From NCBI GenBank assembly GCA_031841125.1, contig CM063109.1:1154321-1218320 (forward strand): DNA of 64,000 nucleotides, given 5' to 3'. The translations under genes were made by a program, and so were the position numbers. The notes below the pieces were generated by a model. The model made no database searches. It was not told the origin of the DNA and saw only the letters and a program-made list of their open reading frames with translations. Within the stretch, counting starts at the first letter, position 1. Every line of letters starts with the position of its first letter. Below are positions 53,336 to 63,885 of the stretch, piece after piece. The DNA is from Acanthococcus lagerstroemiae (Eukaryota; Arthropoda; Insecta; Hemiptera; Eriococcidae).

Positions 53336-55410
53336 CGAATGAGGTAGACGACTGCTTCTTCGAAGATTTTAATGCTCTTTTGCCTCTTGACCGTTGCATA
53401 GAGGATTTTACTAAATGTGATGTGGAATAAGAAAATGAGATTCCGAGAGAAACGCGTTTAAAGATATCGCGCTAAATTCACCCGCCTAGCTTATGTCTGT
53501 ACAACCTCTGATCCCAGAGCTATCTAGCGTCAATTTTACGAGGTAGTAATGGTCTTATATGAAACCGTAATGCAGTCCCAACAAATTAATTTATGTCATA
53601 AACTCGAAATTGAATTTTCTGACGTAAAGTCGGTTTTCTCACTTCACATCACTAAATTTCATTATGTTTTCGAGAATTATTACGTTTTACCGAAGGGTAA
53701 ATACCCTCCCGGAGATCTATAGGCTACATTTTCTTCCCCCATAATTCTTACCACAAATGCTTGTGAGACATTTCATTCTCGACTATACGAAATGTTTCAT
53801 CACTCACACCTTATTATTTCGATGCACTCTTAGAGGTCCAAGATTTATCGTATCTAAAAATTAGTAGCAGCAACAAAGCTTCACGAAAAATGTGTGTCTA
53901 GGAGACATTTGTACAGGAGTAGAAAGGGCTCCTCAAGTGTAGCCCTTTCTACTTACAGGGAAACGACGACGAAATACAGTATTGATGCTCCAACGCGCTA
54001 CGGAGGATATAAAATGTTCGAGTCGAAAATTTTTGCCTCCGTTATTACAGTAGCTCAGTATTTTTAACCACACTTGCAACCCTTTCAGCAGCCAGTCGTA
54101 AGTCTGGTTAAGTGGGAAGTGAAATGTAGAACTAAACTAGGAGGTATCTTTCACTAACGTGGGACTTCACGGGGATGTACGCTTTTTTAGCACGGGACTT
54201 AACTGAGACGAAAACTGCAACTTCGGACTCGACTGAGATATTCCCTAACAGAAGACACCGAAACACCTTTACAATTTATTTTACTTAATTTTCCCACTCT
54301 GGAAGACGTTTGATTGTCGAGACTCTCCCACTGTACGCAAGTACGCATACGATAGTCTGTTGCTCATCTGATCAGTTCTATACGTTAGATTTTTTTAAAC
54401 TGCATCTAGTGGCAGCCTCTCATAAATGTAGCCACAGTTCAGTTGGTTTGAAGAAGAAAAATGTAAGCTTTCCCGTATTACAAGAATTTCATCGTCGCTA
54501 CCCGTTCTTACTCCCACTCAATTGTACCAAAATTGGATTTGAAATGCACTCAGCATCTGAACTGCCGAAAAGTTAAACAGAAACAACGTACATTCGCCGA
54601 TGTGAATAAAATTGCATACCCTGTTCGCCGTAAATATTCCCGATCCGTATAAAGGCCGGTACATAGCTACATAGTACATACATACTAGTGCGCTACGACA
54701 GTATTATGCAACATGAAACAAACAAATTTGAGCGATGCGAGCATGTGTGGACGTACAACGCGCAACGAACGCGACATTACATTGCATGCGCGCAGCGAAC
54801 CATATTATTTGGTCGGTCTTTCCGACGAACACACACGGGGGGGGGGGATTCGTTGGTGCAGTGTGGACGGAATTTCAAGTATTTTTGTGTCCGTTGAAAC
54901 GCACGTGTCGTATTGGTGAGGGGACCAACTAGCGAGATGGAAGGATGACTTGGAAATTTCAGAGGAATAGCGGGAAACGGGCTAGAATGGGAAAGGTTGC
55001 AGGAGATTTTTGCTCACTTTGGGCTGCGAGGATATGGAAACACGAACACTAAGAGCTAAGAGAATGTAAACAGTCGATTATCCTCAATAAAAGTGTTTTA
55101 AAGTGATCAGAAAAAGAATAGAATTTACAGTTTTCAGCGTTACCAGCAAGACGTTTATTACATATTATATGAATACAGAGAGAAAAAGATCACGAAGTTC
55201 TTCTAGCATGACCCATAGGGTGCGTGCGCATACGGATCATTCAAAACATAACGTAAACATTCTGCCCCCTTGGGATGCGTCACACACGCGTTACAACCCA
55301 AAGAGAAGAGCGAACATAAGCTTCTGGATATGCTGGCTAATGGGGGTGGGCGGCTTCGTCTTCTCCAAGTGTTGCCGTCTTTTTTGTGTTTTCCTGGTGC
55401 GGCTCTTTCT
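53336..55410. other. Intergenic sequence
   Basis: Contains a 13-bp hairpin (53918-53953, arms AGTAGAAAGGGCT) and a poly-G run (54838-54847). No gene recognised. Confidence 0.4.
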
Positions 55411-55424
55411 GCTGTTTCTTCTCG

Positions 55425-55522
55425 TTCTTCTTCTTCTTCTTCTGCTGCTGTTGTTGTAGTTGTTGTTGCTGCTGCTGCCGCTGCTGCGGCTGCTGCTGAT
55501 CCTTCTGCTGCTGTTGGTTTAG
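55425..55522. repeat. Trinucleotide repeat (CTT/CTG/TTG)
   Basis: Mixed CTT, CTG, TTG and GCTGC units. Overlapping open frames with poly-L, poly-V and poly-A stretches are by-products. Confidence 0.85.
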
Positions 55523-55769
55523 CAGTTCGATTCCACAGCTTGTAGGTATAGATCTTGAATTCAGGTTTATTTTAAAGGGGGGTCACATTTACAAATGTTA
55601 GAATTAACTTTATTTCTTACTAGCTTTTATATACAAGGCGGTCCAAAAGTTATTTCACAATGTGAATGAACTTTTCTTAGAAATTATGAAATAACTTTCG
55701 GACCCTCCTTTTAGGAAATAATATTTAGCATGGCTAATAGAGACGCACGACAAATATACGTAGCGATAA

Positions 55770-56037
55770 AACAATTGGACGCTGTTAAGCGTAGGGGAAC
55801 CAACCAACATTTGTAAACAAAATGAGTTATTAGTATCGTTGGAAAGAGCGTAAAAAGTAGAATTTTTCAAAATTGGGCTTCCGATTCAAAAATTTGTACT
55901 CGCGTTGAAAAAAGTTTATCGGTAAACGCTATGTCATATAGTTTCTACATGGCTCTTGAACTTCGAATCACATTCATATGTTCTCAAAAAACAGATTTTG
56001 CTGGTTGGTTCCCTTACGCTTAACAGCGTCCAATTAT
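55770..56037. mobile_element. TTGGACGCTG MITE, complete copy
   Basis: About 267 bp. AATTGGACGCTGTTAAGCGT at the left is repeated inverted at the right, and the inverted repeat runs for about 36 bp with two or so differences. The interior is AT-rich and non-coding. Same family as 17379-17498 and 62769-63030. Confidence 0.9.
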
Positions 56038-57060
56038 TTATGAAGGAAGTCTGCTCGAAGTGAATAAATATAGGCACCTATGTTTGGAAGAGTCTTACGG
56101 GGTTTCAAAAATGTCGGACAGGCTTAAAGAAACCTTGAAGAATCATACACAGCAGTGGAAGTTAAGCATTTTCAGTCAACTCTCTGGAACAGTTTTAAGG
56201 ATTTTTAGTCAAATCTGGTGAAGTCTTGAACAGTTTAAAACTCCTATAACTTTCAGCTTTTTGGGTGAAACTTGAATTTCTCAGCTAATGTCGTGATTAA
56301 TTTTATTTTCAAATTGGGCACCTTTCTTTCTTTTATTGTCCCGCGACTATTTTCTGCCGTTCAAGACATTCTCTTCCACAGAGCCCTTCTTTTTTCAACC
56401 GCTGCTGATTATATTTACCTACCTCTGTTAGTCGTTATTCTCGTTTCTTTTCGGTGGACTTCAATCATAGCCGATATTTTCTCATTTATATTCTTAGTGA
56501 TGGAATTCATTTTATTTTCCATTACTTAGCTTTCATATTTTTGGTGATAATTTTATTATTCATTAGTTTGAGTTTTCCTTTCCGAATCTTGAGCCTGCAA
56601 AATTACTTTTCAGCTTTCGGGTGAACGATTTATCTTTGGGGATTCACACGACTTCGCCGCTATACCTAATTCGTGGAAACGCTGCTTCGATGCAAACGTC
56701 GAAAACGACTGTTTTAAATTCTCTCCCTGGAAGTTTGAATCCGTCGAATTCCCCAAGTATACCTAGTCTGTCATAATAAATCTGATGCGGAACTTACCTC
56801 AGCTTCCTCATCATTATTTGCTCAGCGAATATTTTCATTTTTTACTTAATTTTCCCCCTTTTTTCTCTACCTCTATTGCCAACTAGTACCCTTAAATGAG
56901 TAAATGTTATAGTACGTACAGCAGTAATTCAAAATGCAGTCACTCTCCCGCGTCATTTCGATAGGGGGTTGATTGTTTCATCTGTCTGACTTCTTTCAAC
57001 AATATTCCGCGGAGATCTATTTTAGTATCGTTTTTCTGTAACCTCCTCCTACACCTATTA
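56038..57060. other. Intergenic AT-rich sequence
   Basis: No gene or element recognised; the 85-codon frame at 56272-56529 is hydrophobic but without context. Confidence 0.3.
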
Positions 57061-57900
57061 CGAGCCTTTGTTCAGTTTTTTCAACCAAGTCAAACGAGTC
57101 TATTTGAAGGAGTCAAATTTAAATTTTGGGTAGACTGGGGTTAGAACCAAAATTTGGTAACTTTTCAATTTCAGCGACCCCAAAACCTCCTAATATCTGA
57201 TACAAGTTTGGAGCAAAGTCAAACTGGTTCATTTGAAAGACTTCAGTTTAGATTTTGTTGCCTGAATCGCGGCCGGATGAAAGATTGGACGCAATTTCTC
57301 TAACAGAAAAATCTATTCTGAAGCGTGTTTAATTCTTTTGGCAAAATCCAATCTTTAAACGGGAAAAATCGGATTTGGGGCATCAGTCGTGGTCAAATCG
57401 AAAATCTGACCAAATACTCGAACTCAAATACTCCGATATTTTGTTCAAGTTTCCAAGTTTTGCTAATTTCACATATCTGAAAGGATAAAATCTTAATTTT
57501 GTTACCCAAAGCGGAGTGAAATTAAGAATCTGTTTCATTTTTTTTTTCTTCTCCGACCACAGAACCCTTGCACCAATATTTATACCTTCAACTTTTTCAA
57601 AAACGTGATATTGGCTCATTTCAAGGAGTCAACTGCAAGTTTTGGGCCTCGAATTGAAATTGAAAGTTGAACAGACCACTTAGAAAAAGGAGAAGTCAAT
57701 TTGAGGTTCGAATCTGGGTCAAATCGGAAATCTGATAGCAGTTAGAAACCCCCTATTTCGATATTCTGTCTGCTTCCATTTAAGATTCCAAAACTGGTGG
57801 CAAGAAATTTTCACTATTTCGGCTCAATATCAATGCTAAAAAGAATGGGCCTTACTTCGTGCTCAAAGGTCATTTCAACGAGGAGAAAAAAATGTATTCC
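57060..57900. repeat. Ancient degenerate tandem repeat
   Basis: The pattern AAGTC(A)AAC.(A/G)GT.(C/T)ATTT(G/C)AA, followed by GAGTCAA.TTT and then TTTTGGG or TTTTGTT, recurs at about 57085, 57215 and 57612. Similar phrases (AATCTGA..A, GTCAAATCGGAAATCTGA) lie between. Unit length is roughly 110-130 bp where adjacent. Confidence 0.45.
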
Positions 57901-58478
57901 AGTTCGAAGGTCAGATATATGAAGGTTCAGAAACATGTGATTTGCAATTTGTTACCAATTTGTAACTGATCTGGAAATGAGTCAGAAAACACCCAAAATG
58001 ACTTTTGGGGCTAATTTGAAGGTCTGTTACAAGAAAATACTTGATAAAGCATTATCATGCATTGAAAGTCCCGAATCAGGAGAAAAGTCAAACTTCGTTC
58101 CTGTTAGAGGGACTGCTTCAGGTAGTAATACAACAATGACCCCCCCCTTCTCCTCCAGTTATCTTATTACGAAGTCAGAATATGCAATATTACCTAGTTG
58201 TAGTTCTGTAAAACTTCTCCACCTGAATACTGGGATCAATTTCTTGTCCCCTCAATGATAACTGAATGTTACCTAAGCGTAATACAACGTTCAATGTCTT
58301 TTATTCACTGATACTCGTACAATACCATAAGAACATGTCAGCTCAGTTAAATACAGGTAGACAATAATAAATAAAAATAACAATAAGTAAATACGGAACA
58401 GCGTAAAATGAGGATTAAAAAATTTCATTATGTACAATTATCATACGACTCGGTGTATTATACGTAAAACGTTGACAA

Positions 58479-58484
58479 TTTATT
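58479..58484 (-). terminator. Candidate polyadenylation signal for Lrrk
   Basis: AATAAA on the minus strand about 830 nt after the stop; another is at 58300-58305. Either would place the hAT MITE inside the 3'UTR. Confidence 0.3.
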
Positions 58485-58637
58485 ATACATGACTAGAACG
58501 AAAATGGTAGGTAGTATTCACTAATTTGTGCAGTCCGGTCACAAGTTAAAGCGCCTCATTCGATGGGACTGCGAAAGTGCGAGCAGTTCAATCAGATCTT
58601 TGTAAAATGATTGTGATACCTCAGTGCTATTGTGTAC

Positions 58638-59032
58638 CAGAGCAATGCACGATACGAGTATATATACTCATGTGGTATTCGGTATCGTATCGCTTAAAAC
58701 GATAGGTACCGAATAGTATCGGACGATACCGAGTATACTCGGTATTGTAGCGACAGGTAGTTGTTTTCGTGATATGGTATCGCCGATAACGAGTATCACT
58801 GATAGGGCATCACTACTACACCACCCAACCTACCCAAGGAACATGGTATGAAGATGAAACGCTCGCCCAGAGATGAGTCATAATACAGCGCTAATCATAA
58901 AATGACTCCTGAACGAGTATTACTCGGTATCGGTATCGTCCAACCGACTACCGACTACCGAGTACGTAATTGGTAGTCGCTCTGCAACAATACGATACCC
59001 GAGTACCGATATCAGTATCGTGCACTGCTCTG
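58638..59032. mobile_element. hAT MITE with perfect 8-bp target duplication
   Basis: 395 bp. The left end CAGAGCAATGCACGATAC is mirrored by GTATCGTGCACTGCTCTG at the right end with one difference. The flanks are both TTGTGTAC (58630-58637 and 59033-59040). The interior is nearly all GATACCGAGTA-type motifs in both orientations, so it can fold extensively. End sequence and 8-bp duplication place it in hAT. It lies just downstream of the Lrrk stop. Confidence 0.93.
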
Positions 59033-59314
59033 TTGTGTACGTAGGTATCCAACAAACAATATGAGCTCGTTACAGTAGTTACTAATCTTCGACATTTATC
59101 GAAATTCACGCGTTACGGGAAAAGGAAATGCGGCGAACAAATACGAAATGAGTAAGAAATAGAAAAGAGGGTAAAAAAACGTTATTGTAAACGAGGAACA
59201 GATAACGGTGACGATGAAACGAACAGTCAGCAGGCAAGTACCTAACAATCGAGTTAAATAAGTAAGTACTAACCGTTTAGGCCTTTACTACCGGTCAAGA
59301 ATCGAATCCGGTTT

Positions 59315-59611
59315 TCAAACAGCCCAATGACCGGTAGACCACAAGATGGCAAACGTATTGTTCAATAACGCGGACTTCTTGGGCTCGGTTCCTGGCTTAT
59401 AGCGAGCGATGAGACTACGATAGCCACGGCCAACGGTTGCCAGACACGCACGGCCATCCAGTTTAACAGATAACGTTAAGATAGCGGACACCTCTTCGTT
59501 ATACGGACGAAATACAGTTATCGGTCTCATCGATTCGCGTTCGGCAACTACGATGCAGCCCCAAGTAGTACCGATATAGATTTCATTCTCCATTACGCAG
59601 ATGCTAGTTAC
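59315..59611 (-). CDS. Lrrk: Lrrk last exon
   Basis: 98 codons plus TGA, phase 0 acceptor TTCTTCAG at 59612-59619. It opens VTSICVMENEIYIGTTWGC and contains VGRGYRSLIARYKPG, ending STGHWAV. The last propeller blades are short of any long C-terminal extension. Confidence 0.88.
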   Translation of the reverse strand, partial: VTSICVMENEIYIGTTWGCIVVAERESMRPITVFRPYNEEVSAILTLSVKLDGRACLATVGRGYRSLIARYKPGTEPKKSALLNNTFAILWSTGHWAV

Positions 59612-62327
59612 CTGAAGAATAAAAAGGGGGGAAAATGCTTAAGAGACAAATTTAATAAAAGCGAACTATCATCGTACACAGTCGAATATATTACAGTCTA
59701 CATCAAGCCGAAGAAAATTAGGGTAGAATTAAAATACTACAGATACACAACTATCGGCGTTCGAGTTCTTTAAATCGACACGTGGAATCCTCAATTTTTA
59801 AACTTTTGGAAAAGTATTTCGTTAATTTCTCGAAAGATGATTAAATATAGGTACTTCTCGTTATTCGTCTGTTCGTCACAACAATTCGGATAATTACAGT
59901 TTTGACCGATACCATTTTAACAAATTGATTACACTGGCGCAACAGTTGGCAATAATTAATCTCAGTAACACGATGCTGGTTGCGCCTCTTCTCCACTGAC
60001 GAAGAAAGATTATAAACGGTTATTTGTGAGTGAAATGTAAGCAATAAATTAGTTCTTAATTACTTCGCTACATAATTTTGCAGCACTCGTGTTGATATTA
60101 AGGCTCGCGATTTTTTGATGCTTACGATCACAAGCACGGCACTAGTCTCAAAAGTAACCGATTCTGTTGACAGAAGCCAAACTCGTCAGTCGGACCTGTA
60201 CAGTTCACTTGACAACTGGAGAACAAGATCGAACGTCTATCACTGATTGGACCCGGTAGTACGTTTTACTCGTATTCGACCACTTTGTTCACGAAAAACT
60301 CAATTTAAAGGAACCGACAGCCGAGTAGCATTACGATCAGCAAATTTTAAACCCGGTCCTGACATTCTGGTTAGGATGCGAGCGAGAGTTACACTAGGTA
60401 TTCGCTCAACGCTAAAGTAATACGATATCGTATTCTAATAAAAACCATATACGACTCGTTTACCACATTCCCCACGATAAGAAAGGAGGGCGAGTACGTA
60501 TTAAAGATGGGCATTTTATACCTGACATCTTCCTGGACTCAGATGCTCTTCGATACTAATTGATTTAATACTCTCCGAACAGGGAGCCAGTTTTGAACAA
60601 TCGAGCTTGTTCAGAATTGTACGAGATAGCGGTTCCCATTCGTACACCACACAACCTGTATTACCAACATATGTACATCGTTATTTTAATAAAATACAAG
60701 TGATTGACTCGCAAAATTCGCAATTGTAAACAAGCGAGTAGCAATATCAAACTAGACGTTTTACCGCATTTGCATCAGTATGAACGGGAAGTGCAGATAT
60801 GCATGTATCTATACTACGACATCACTGTCGGTTCTGTTGGTAGCTAAGTACCTAATTCCATGAAAGCGACCAAAGTGGTGAAACATCGTGTTCAATGTTC
60901 AGGCTCGGATATCGACCATATCGATATAATCTGGCGATATTGTATCGATGTTGTCGATTGATGGCAAGTGCCAATTATAAAAATGCTCTAGCACTTGTAG
61001 TTGTAACGTAGTGGTGGAAAGAACCCAAATTTGCCGATTAATCGGCTGCCGACTGCTGTCTTACTCGGCTCAACATCAATAATCCCGACCCCTATATCTA
61101 AAGGTATATAAGTAGCTGCATCTTTACCGGGGTAAATATAGGACCACACTGCCGGATGTCTCGACTGATACTGGATTGGTAAGTGGGATGATACTAGCTG
61201 CAGCACCTCGACGTTGGGCACCGGTGATTCGAAATGATTGATGGTATCGTGGTCGACTACCGAATTCTCTTGCATCGTGAAGATCGATATATTACCATTG
61301 CTTTCTCCGCACCAAAGCTCGCAAACACTACACAGACATACGATAATGACTGTAACATCGATCATTAATTGGTTTCAAGCTGAAATCGGAGGTCGTCGCT
61401 TTCTATGTACCAAGCAAAACTACGAAACTGTTCGTAGATAACTCAAAATCCGACGCGTACAAAGGTTACACTCTGGTAAAGTGATTCGGGGCGTCAGCTC
61501 GGGGCAAGTGGAACCTCGCCGCCTTATTCTTTCCAGAAGGATTTTTTCACATAGTCATAGTCGCTATCTGTAACAACTGAGAATCGTGCGCTTCTATCCC
61601 ACTCTCTCGTAAGTTAAACTGTAAAGTTAATGAAAGGTGCTAGGTGGGAGTTCCCTGAGAGACTCTCTGTCTAATAACTAATGTCTCCAATATTACCGCG
61701 TACACGTTATATCGACGGCGACGAATGCCAGAATGGGAAATCCCCCCCCCCAAAAAAAAACGAACCTTCAATACCAATAGGTTATTTAGTTCATTCGCCA
61801 AATTATTTTTATTTACAGTCGGAGTTGCTCTCGTACTAATAGTTCTGATACGAGTTTTTCTTCAGTTTGTTTGAATTTCAGTGTTTTCAGTATCAACTTT
61901 TAATTTAAAACTTTCTTAATTGAAAATTACTTTTGCACCCTGGCGAGGTGTTCTTTGTGAAATATCGAACGATTTGGCCCAGAAAGAAAGCCATTATGAT
62001 ACCAGCCCTCTATACCCAAATTGCTATAACGTAACAAAAACGCGTTATTCCATTCCACCAAAACGCTATATTAGGCTTACTCACGAATTAGGTTTGCCGA
62101 ACTCATCAGCCTTATACAAAACCGTCAACGTGTACAATATGCTGGAGCTGCCCAACTCGGTTAATACGAAACTTCCTTCAGCCATGGTATTGGACGAAGG
62201 TAATATATCACTGCGAACCAAGAATATGCGCCCGTTGGTCAACGCTACAGCCACTCTGTTCAAGTGCGATAAGTACGCCAACTTGCAAACGCTACCGATA
62301 TCGCTCGAATCCATCGCTAGCGTGTAA
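59315..62327 (-). CDS. Lrrk: Leucine-rich repeat kinase (Lrrk), C-terminal WD40 part, four 3' exons
   Basis: Exons in transcript order: 62327-62085, 61327-61128, 60655-60522 and 59611-59315. Phases are 2, 2, 1 and 0 at the joins, all with GT/AG signals. Together they give about 290 residues of a WD40 propeller. Landmarks of the LRRK family are ELWCGESNG, VWSYIYPG, KLDCSKLAPCSESIKSISIEEHL, ENEIYIGTTWGCIVVAE and GRGYRSLIARY. These resemble LRRK1 and invertebrate Lrrk more than LRRK2. The kinase, ROC-COR, LRR and ankyrin parts are not in the window: 62.3-64 kb shows only transposons. The gene is convergent with the ANKDD1A-like gene. LRRK proteins are Rab-directed kinases with GTPase domains, and the propeller serves dimer and membrane contacts. 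Confidence 0.8.
60522..60655 (-). CDS. Lrrk: Lrrk WD40 exon (LDCSKL block)
   Basis: 44 codons, phase 1 in and phase 0 out, between AATACAG and GTATAA. The peptide CVVYEWEPLSRTILNKLDCS then KLAPCSESIKSISIEEHL is highly characteristic of the LRRK1/Lrrk propeller. It was found by searching the gap for the missing family block. Confidence 0.88.
61128..61327 (-). CDS. Lrrk: Lrrk WD40 exon
   Basis: 66 codons with split codons on both sides, phase 2 in and phase 1 out. It encodes VCELWCGESNGNISIFTMQ and PAVWSYIYP. The acceptor GTGTAG (61328-61333) was chosen over an upstream TTACAG because only it matches the phase of the preceding donor. Confidence 0.8.
62085..62327 (-). CDS. Lrrk: Lrrk WD40 exon (first in window)
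   Basis: 80 codons plus flanking bases. The frame contains AYLSHLNRVAVALTNGRIFL (a propeller blade) and AEGSFVLTELGSSSILYTLT. The donor GTGAGT at 62084 gives phase 2. The 5' boundary at 62327 (after TTCAG) is the best of several possible acceptors; the frame is open to 62368. Confidence 0.65.
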
Positions 62328-62399
62328 CTGAACACGTGACTACAATCGATTACGCTACGAAAATACAAACAAATTAATGTTAGTGTCCCGTTAAGTATT

Positions 62400-62768
62400 C
62401 GAATTACACTACTTCGTCTTTTCTATTCCTTTTCTTTCTCCCCGTCCCTATTTTATTTACATATGTGTTGCTTTAAACGTCAACAAGATCAAATTACTTC
62501 ACAGGCGCAAAAGAACACCTTTTTTGGACTTGAAGAAGAGAAACACACACACACACATATTGGAATGGTACCTTGATTATATCTCTGTAACTAATATTCT
62601 AGAATTAGAATTTCTTTTTTTCTTTGGGGGGAGGGGGAGAAAGAGAAAGGGGCATGCCATCAACCGATTCACAGACGACAGACTTTGTGAATGAACGTGC
62701 ACAGCAACATTCTCGTTCTTCGTACTGAAAAAACAAACCGCAATTTGCAGGTTCGCGTTCTCGAACTC
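62400..62768. other. Presumed Lrrk intron sequence
   Basis: AC and GA low-complexity tracts (62546-62560, 62620-62650). No kinase exon recognised. Confidence 0.35.
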
Positions 62769-63030
62769 TAAATGGACGCTATTCAGCAAGAGGGAGCCAA
62801 CTAGCAAAATCCGCTTTTTGAGAACACGTGATTCGAAGTTTAAAAGCTATATAGAAACTATATGACACAGCGTTTACTGATAAACTTTTTTCAACGTGAA
62901 TACACATTTTTGAATCGGGGGCACAATTTGGGAAAATTCTACTTTTTACGCTCTTTCCAATGATACTAATAACTCATTTTGTTTACAAATGTTAGTTGGT
63001 TCCCTCTTGCTGAACAGCGTCCAAATAAAA
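62769..63030 (-). mobile_element. TTGGACGCTG MITE, diverged copy
   Basis: TGGACGCTATTCAGCAAGAG at the left and CTTGCTGAACAGCGTCCA at the right are inverted. The right half matches the left half of the 55770 copy in reverse (ACTTTTTACGCTCTTTCCAA, CTCATTTTGTTTACAAATG). Confidence 0.88.
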
Positions 63031-63148
63031 GAACGCGTTCTTCAAAAGTCTGTTCGCAAACGGGCGGCTTTTGCGTTCGTTTGTCACTCTTTATATGTGT
63101 TATCCTTTGTTATCATTTCGTGAACGAATGGAAATTCAAGAACTAATG

Positions 63149-63885
63149 CAGTGAAACTTCTATTTAACGACCGTTTATTTATATTACATTTTTGCCGGAA
63201 CCGTGACATTTAGCGTTATAGTAAGTACATGTAATTGTGACCCTATTTAATGACACCAATGTGATTCACATGCTCCTATATAGCGACACTTTCAAACACG
63301 AGCTTTCCTGTTTTTTGTTTATAAAATATGGAAAACTTGCTCATTTTTGCATATTTTACATTCAATTTCAGGTGGCTTGGAAGGCATTCGCCTCCTTGAC
63401 CCCCCCTTGGCTACGCCAATGATTTTGTGGTCCCCCTTCTAATAAGAGACTGAAATTTTTCTAGCCTAAAACCTTGTCAGAGTTCATACAAACACATCTT
63501 GAAAGTACGAGTACGAACTCCTCAGCTTCTGGATCATCCGCTAACTACAAACAAATAAACAAACAAACAAACACACCCACAGACAAACAAACACTTTTAT
63601 GTAGATTAGAGATTAGAAATTTCGTTTAAAGTCAGTTTGATAGGGATATGGAGAAACGTCTCTTCTCAAATACCTGCCGCATTAATTTCTTCCATGTTCT
63701 GATAATTGGGACTTAACAGAAACTGGCGGCCAGTGCTAACATTTTTTCCCTACCTTGCCTTACAATAAAGTTAAATCTCAATTAAAAGCATACCGACTTA
63801 GATTTTTTTTTCTGTATAAAGACATTTCTGTTTAACGACTTGATTTCCATTCCCCCAGCGATGTCGTTAAATAGAAGTTTCACTG
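63149..63885. mobile_element. pogo/Tigger-like non-autonomous element, with nested repeat
   Basis: CAGTGAAACTTCTATTTAACGA at the left is mirrored exactly by its complement at 63864-63885. Subterminal TTTAACGAC motifs recur. These ends are typical of pogo/Tigger members of Tc1-mariner. The right flank is TA, the left flank is not clearly TA. A (CAAA)n-tailed repeat lies inside at 63470-63600. Confidence 0.7.
63470..63600 (+). repeat. Dispersed repeat with (CAAA)n tail, copy 2
   Basis: Matches 43990-44100 through CATACAAACAC, GAAAGTACGA, GATCATCCGCTAAC and the CAAA-rich tail (63544-63595). It is nested in the pogo-like element. Confidence 0.65.

Noticed and set aside
53146..53430. 94-codon plus-strand frame
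   Set aside because: Runs out of the repeat field, no family match.
55103..55545. Frames with poly-Leu, poly-Val, poly-Ala
   Set aside because: Trinucleotide repeat by-products.
60988..61127. Read-through end of the Lrrk exon to a stop at 60988
   Set aside because: The donor GTAAAG at 61127 joins in phase to the LDCSKL exon, which restores the family order.
61328..61349. Alternative Lrrk acceptor TTACAG at about 61350
   Set aside because: Its phase does not match the upstream GTGAGT donor; the GTGTAG acceptor at 61328 does.
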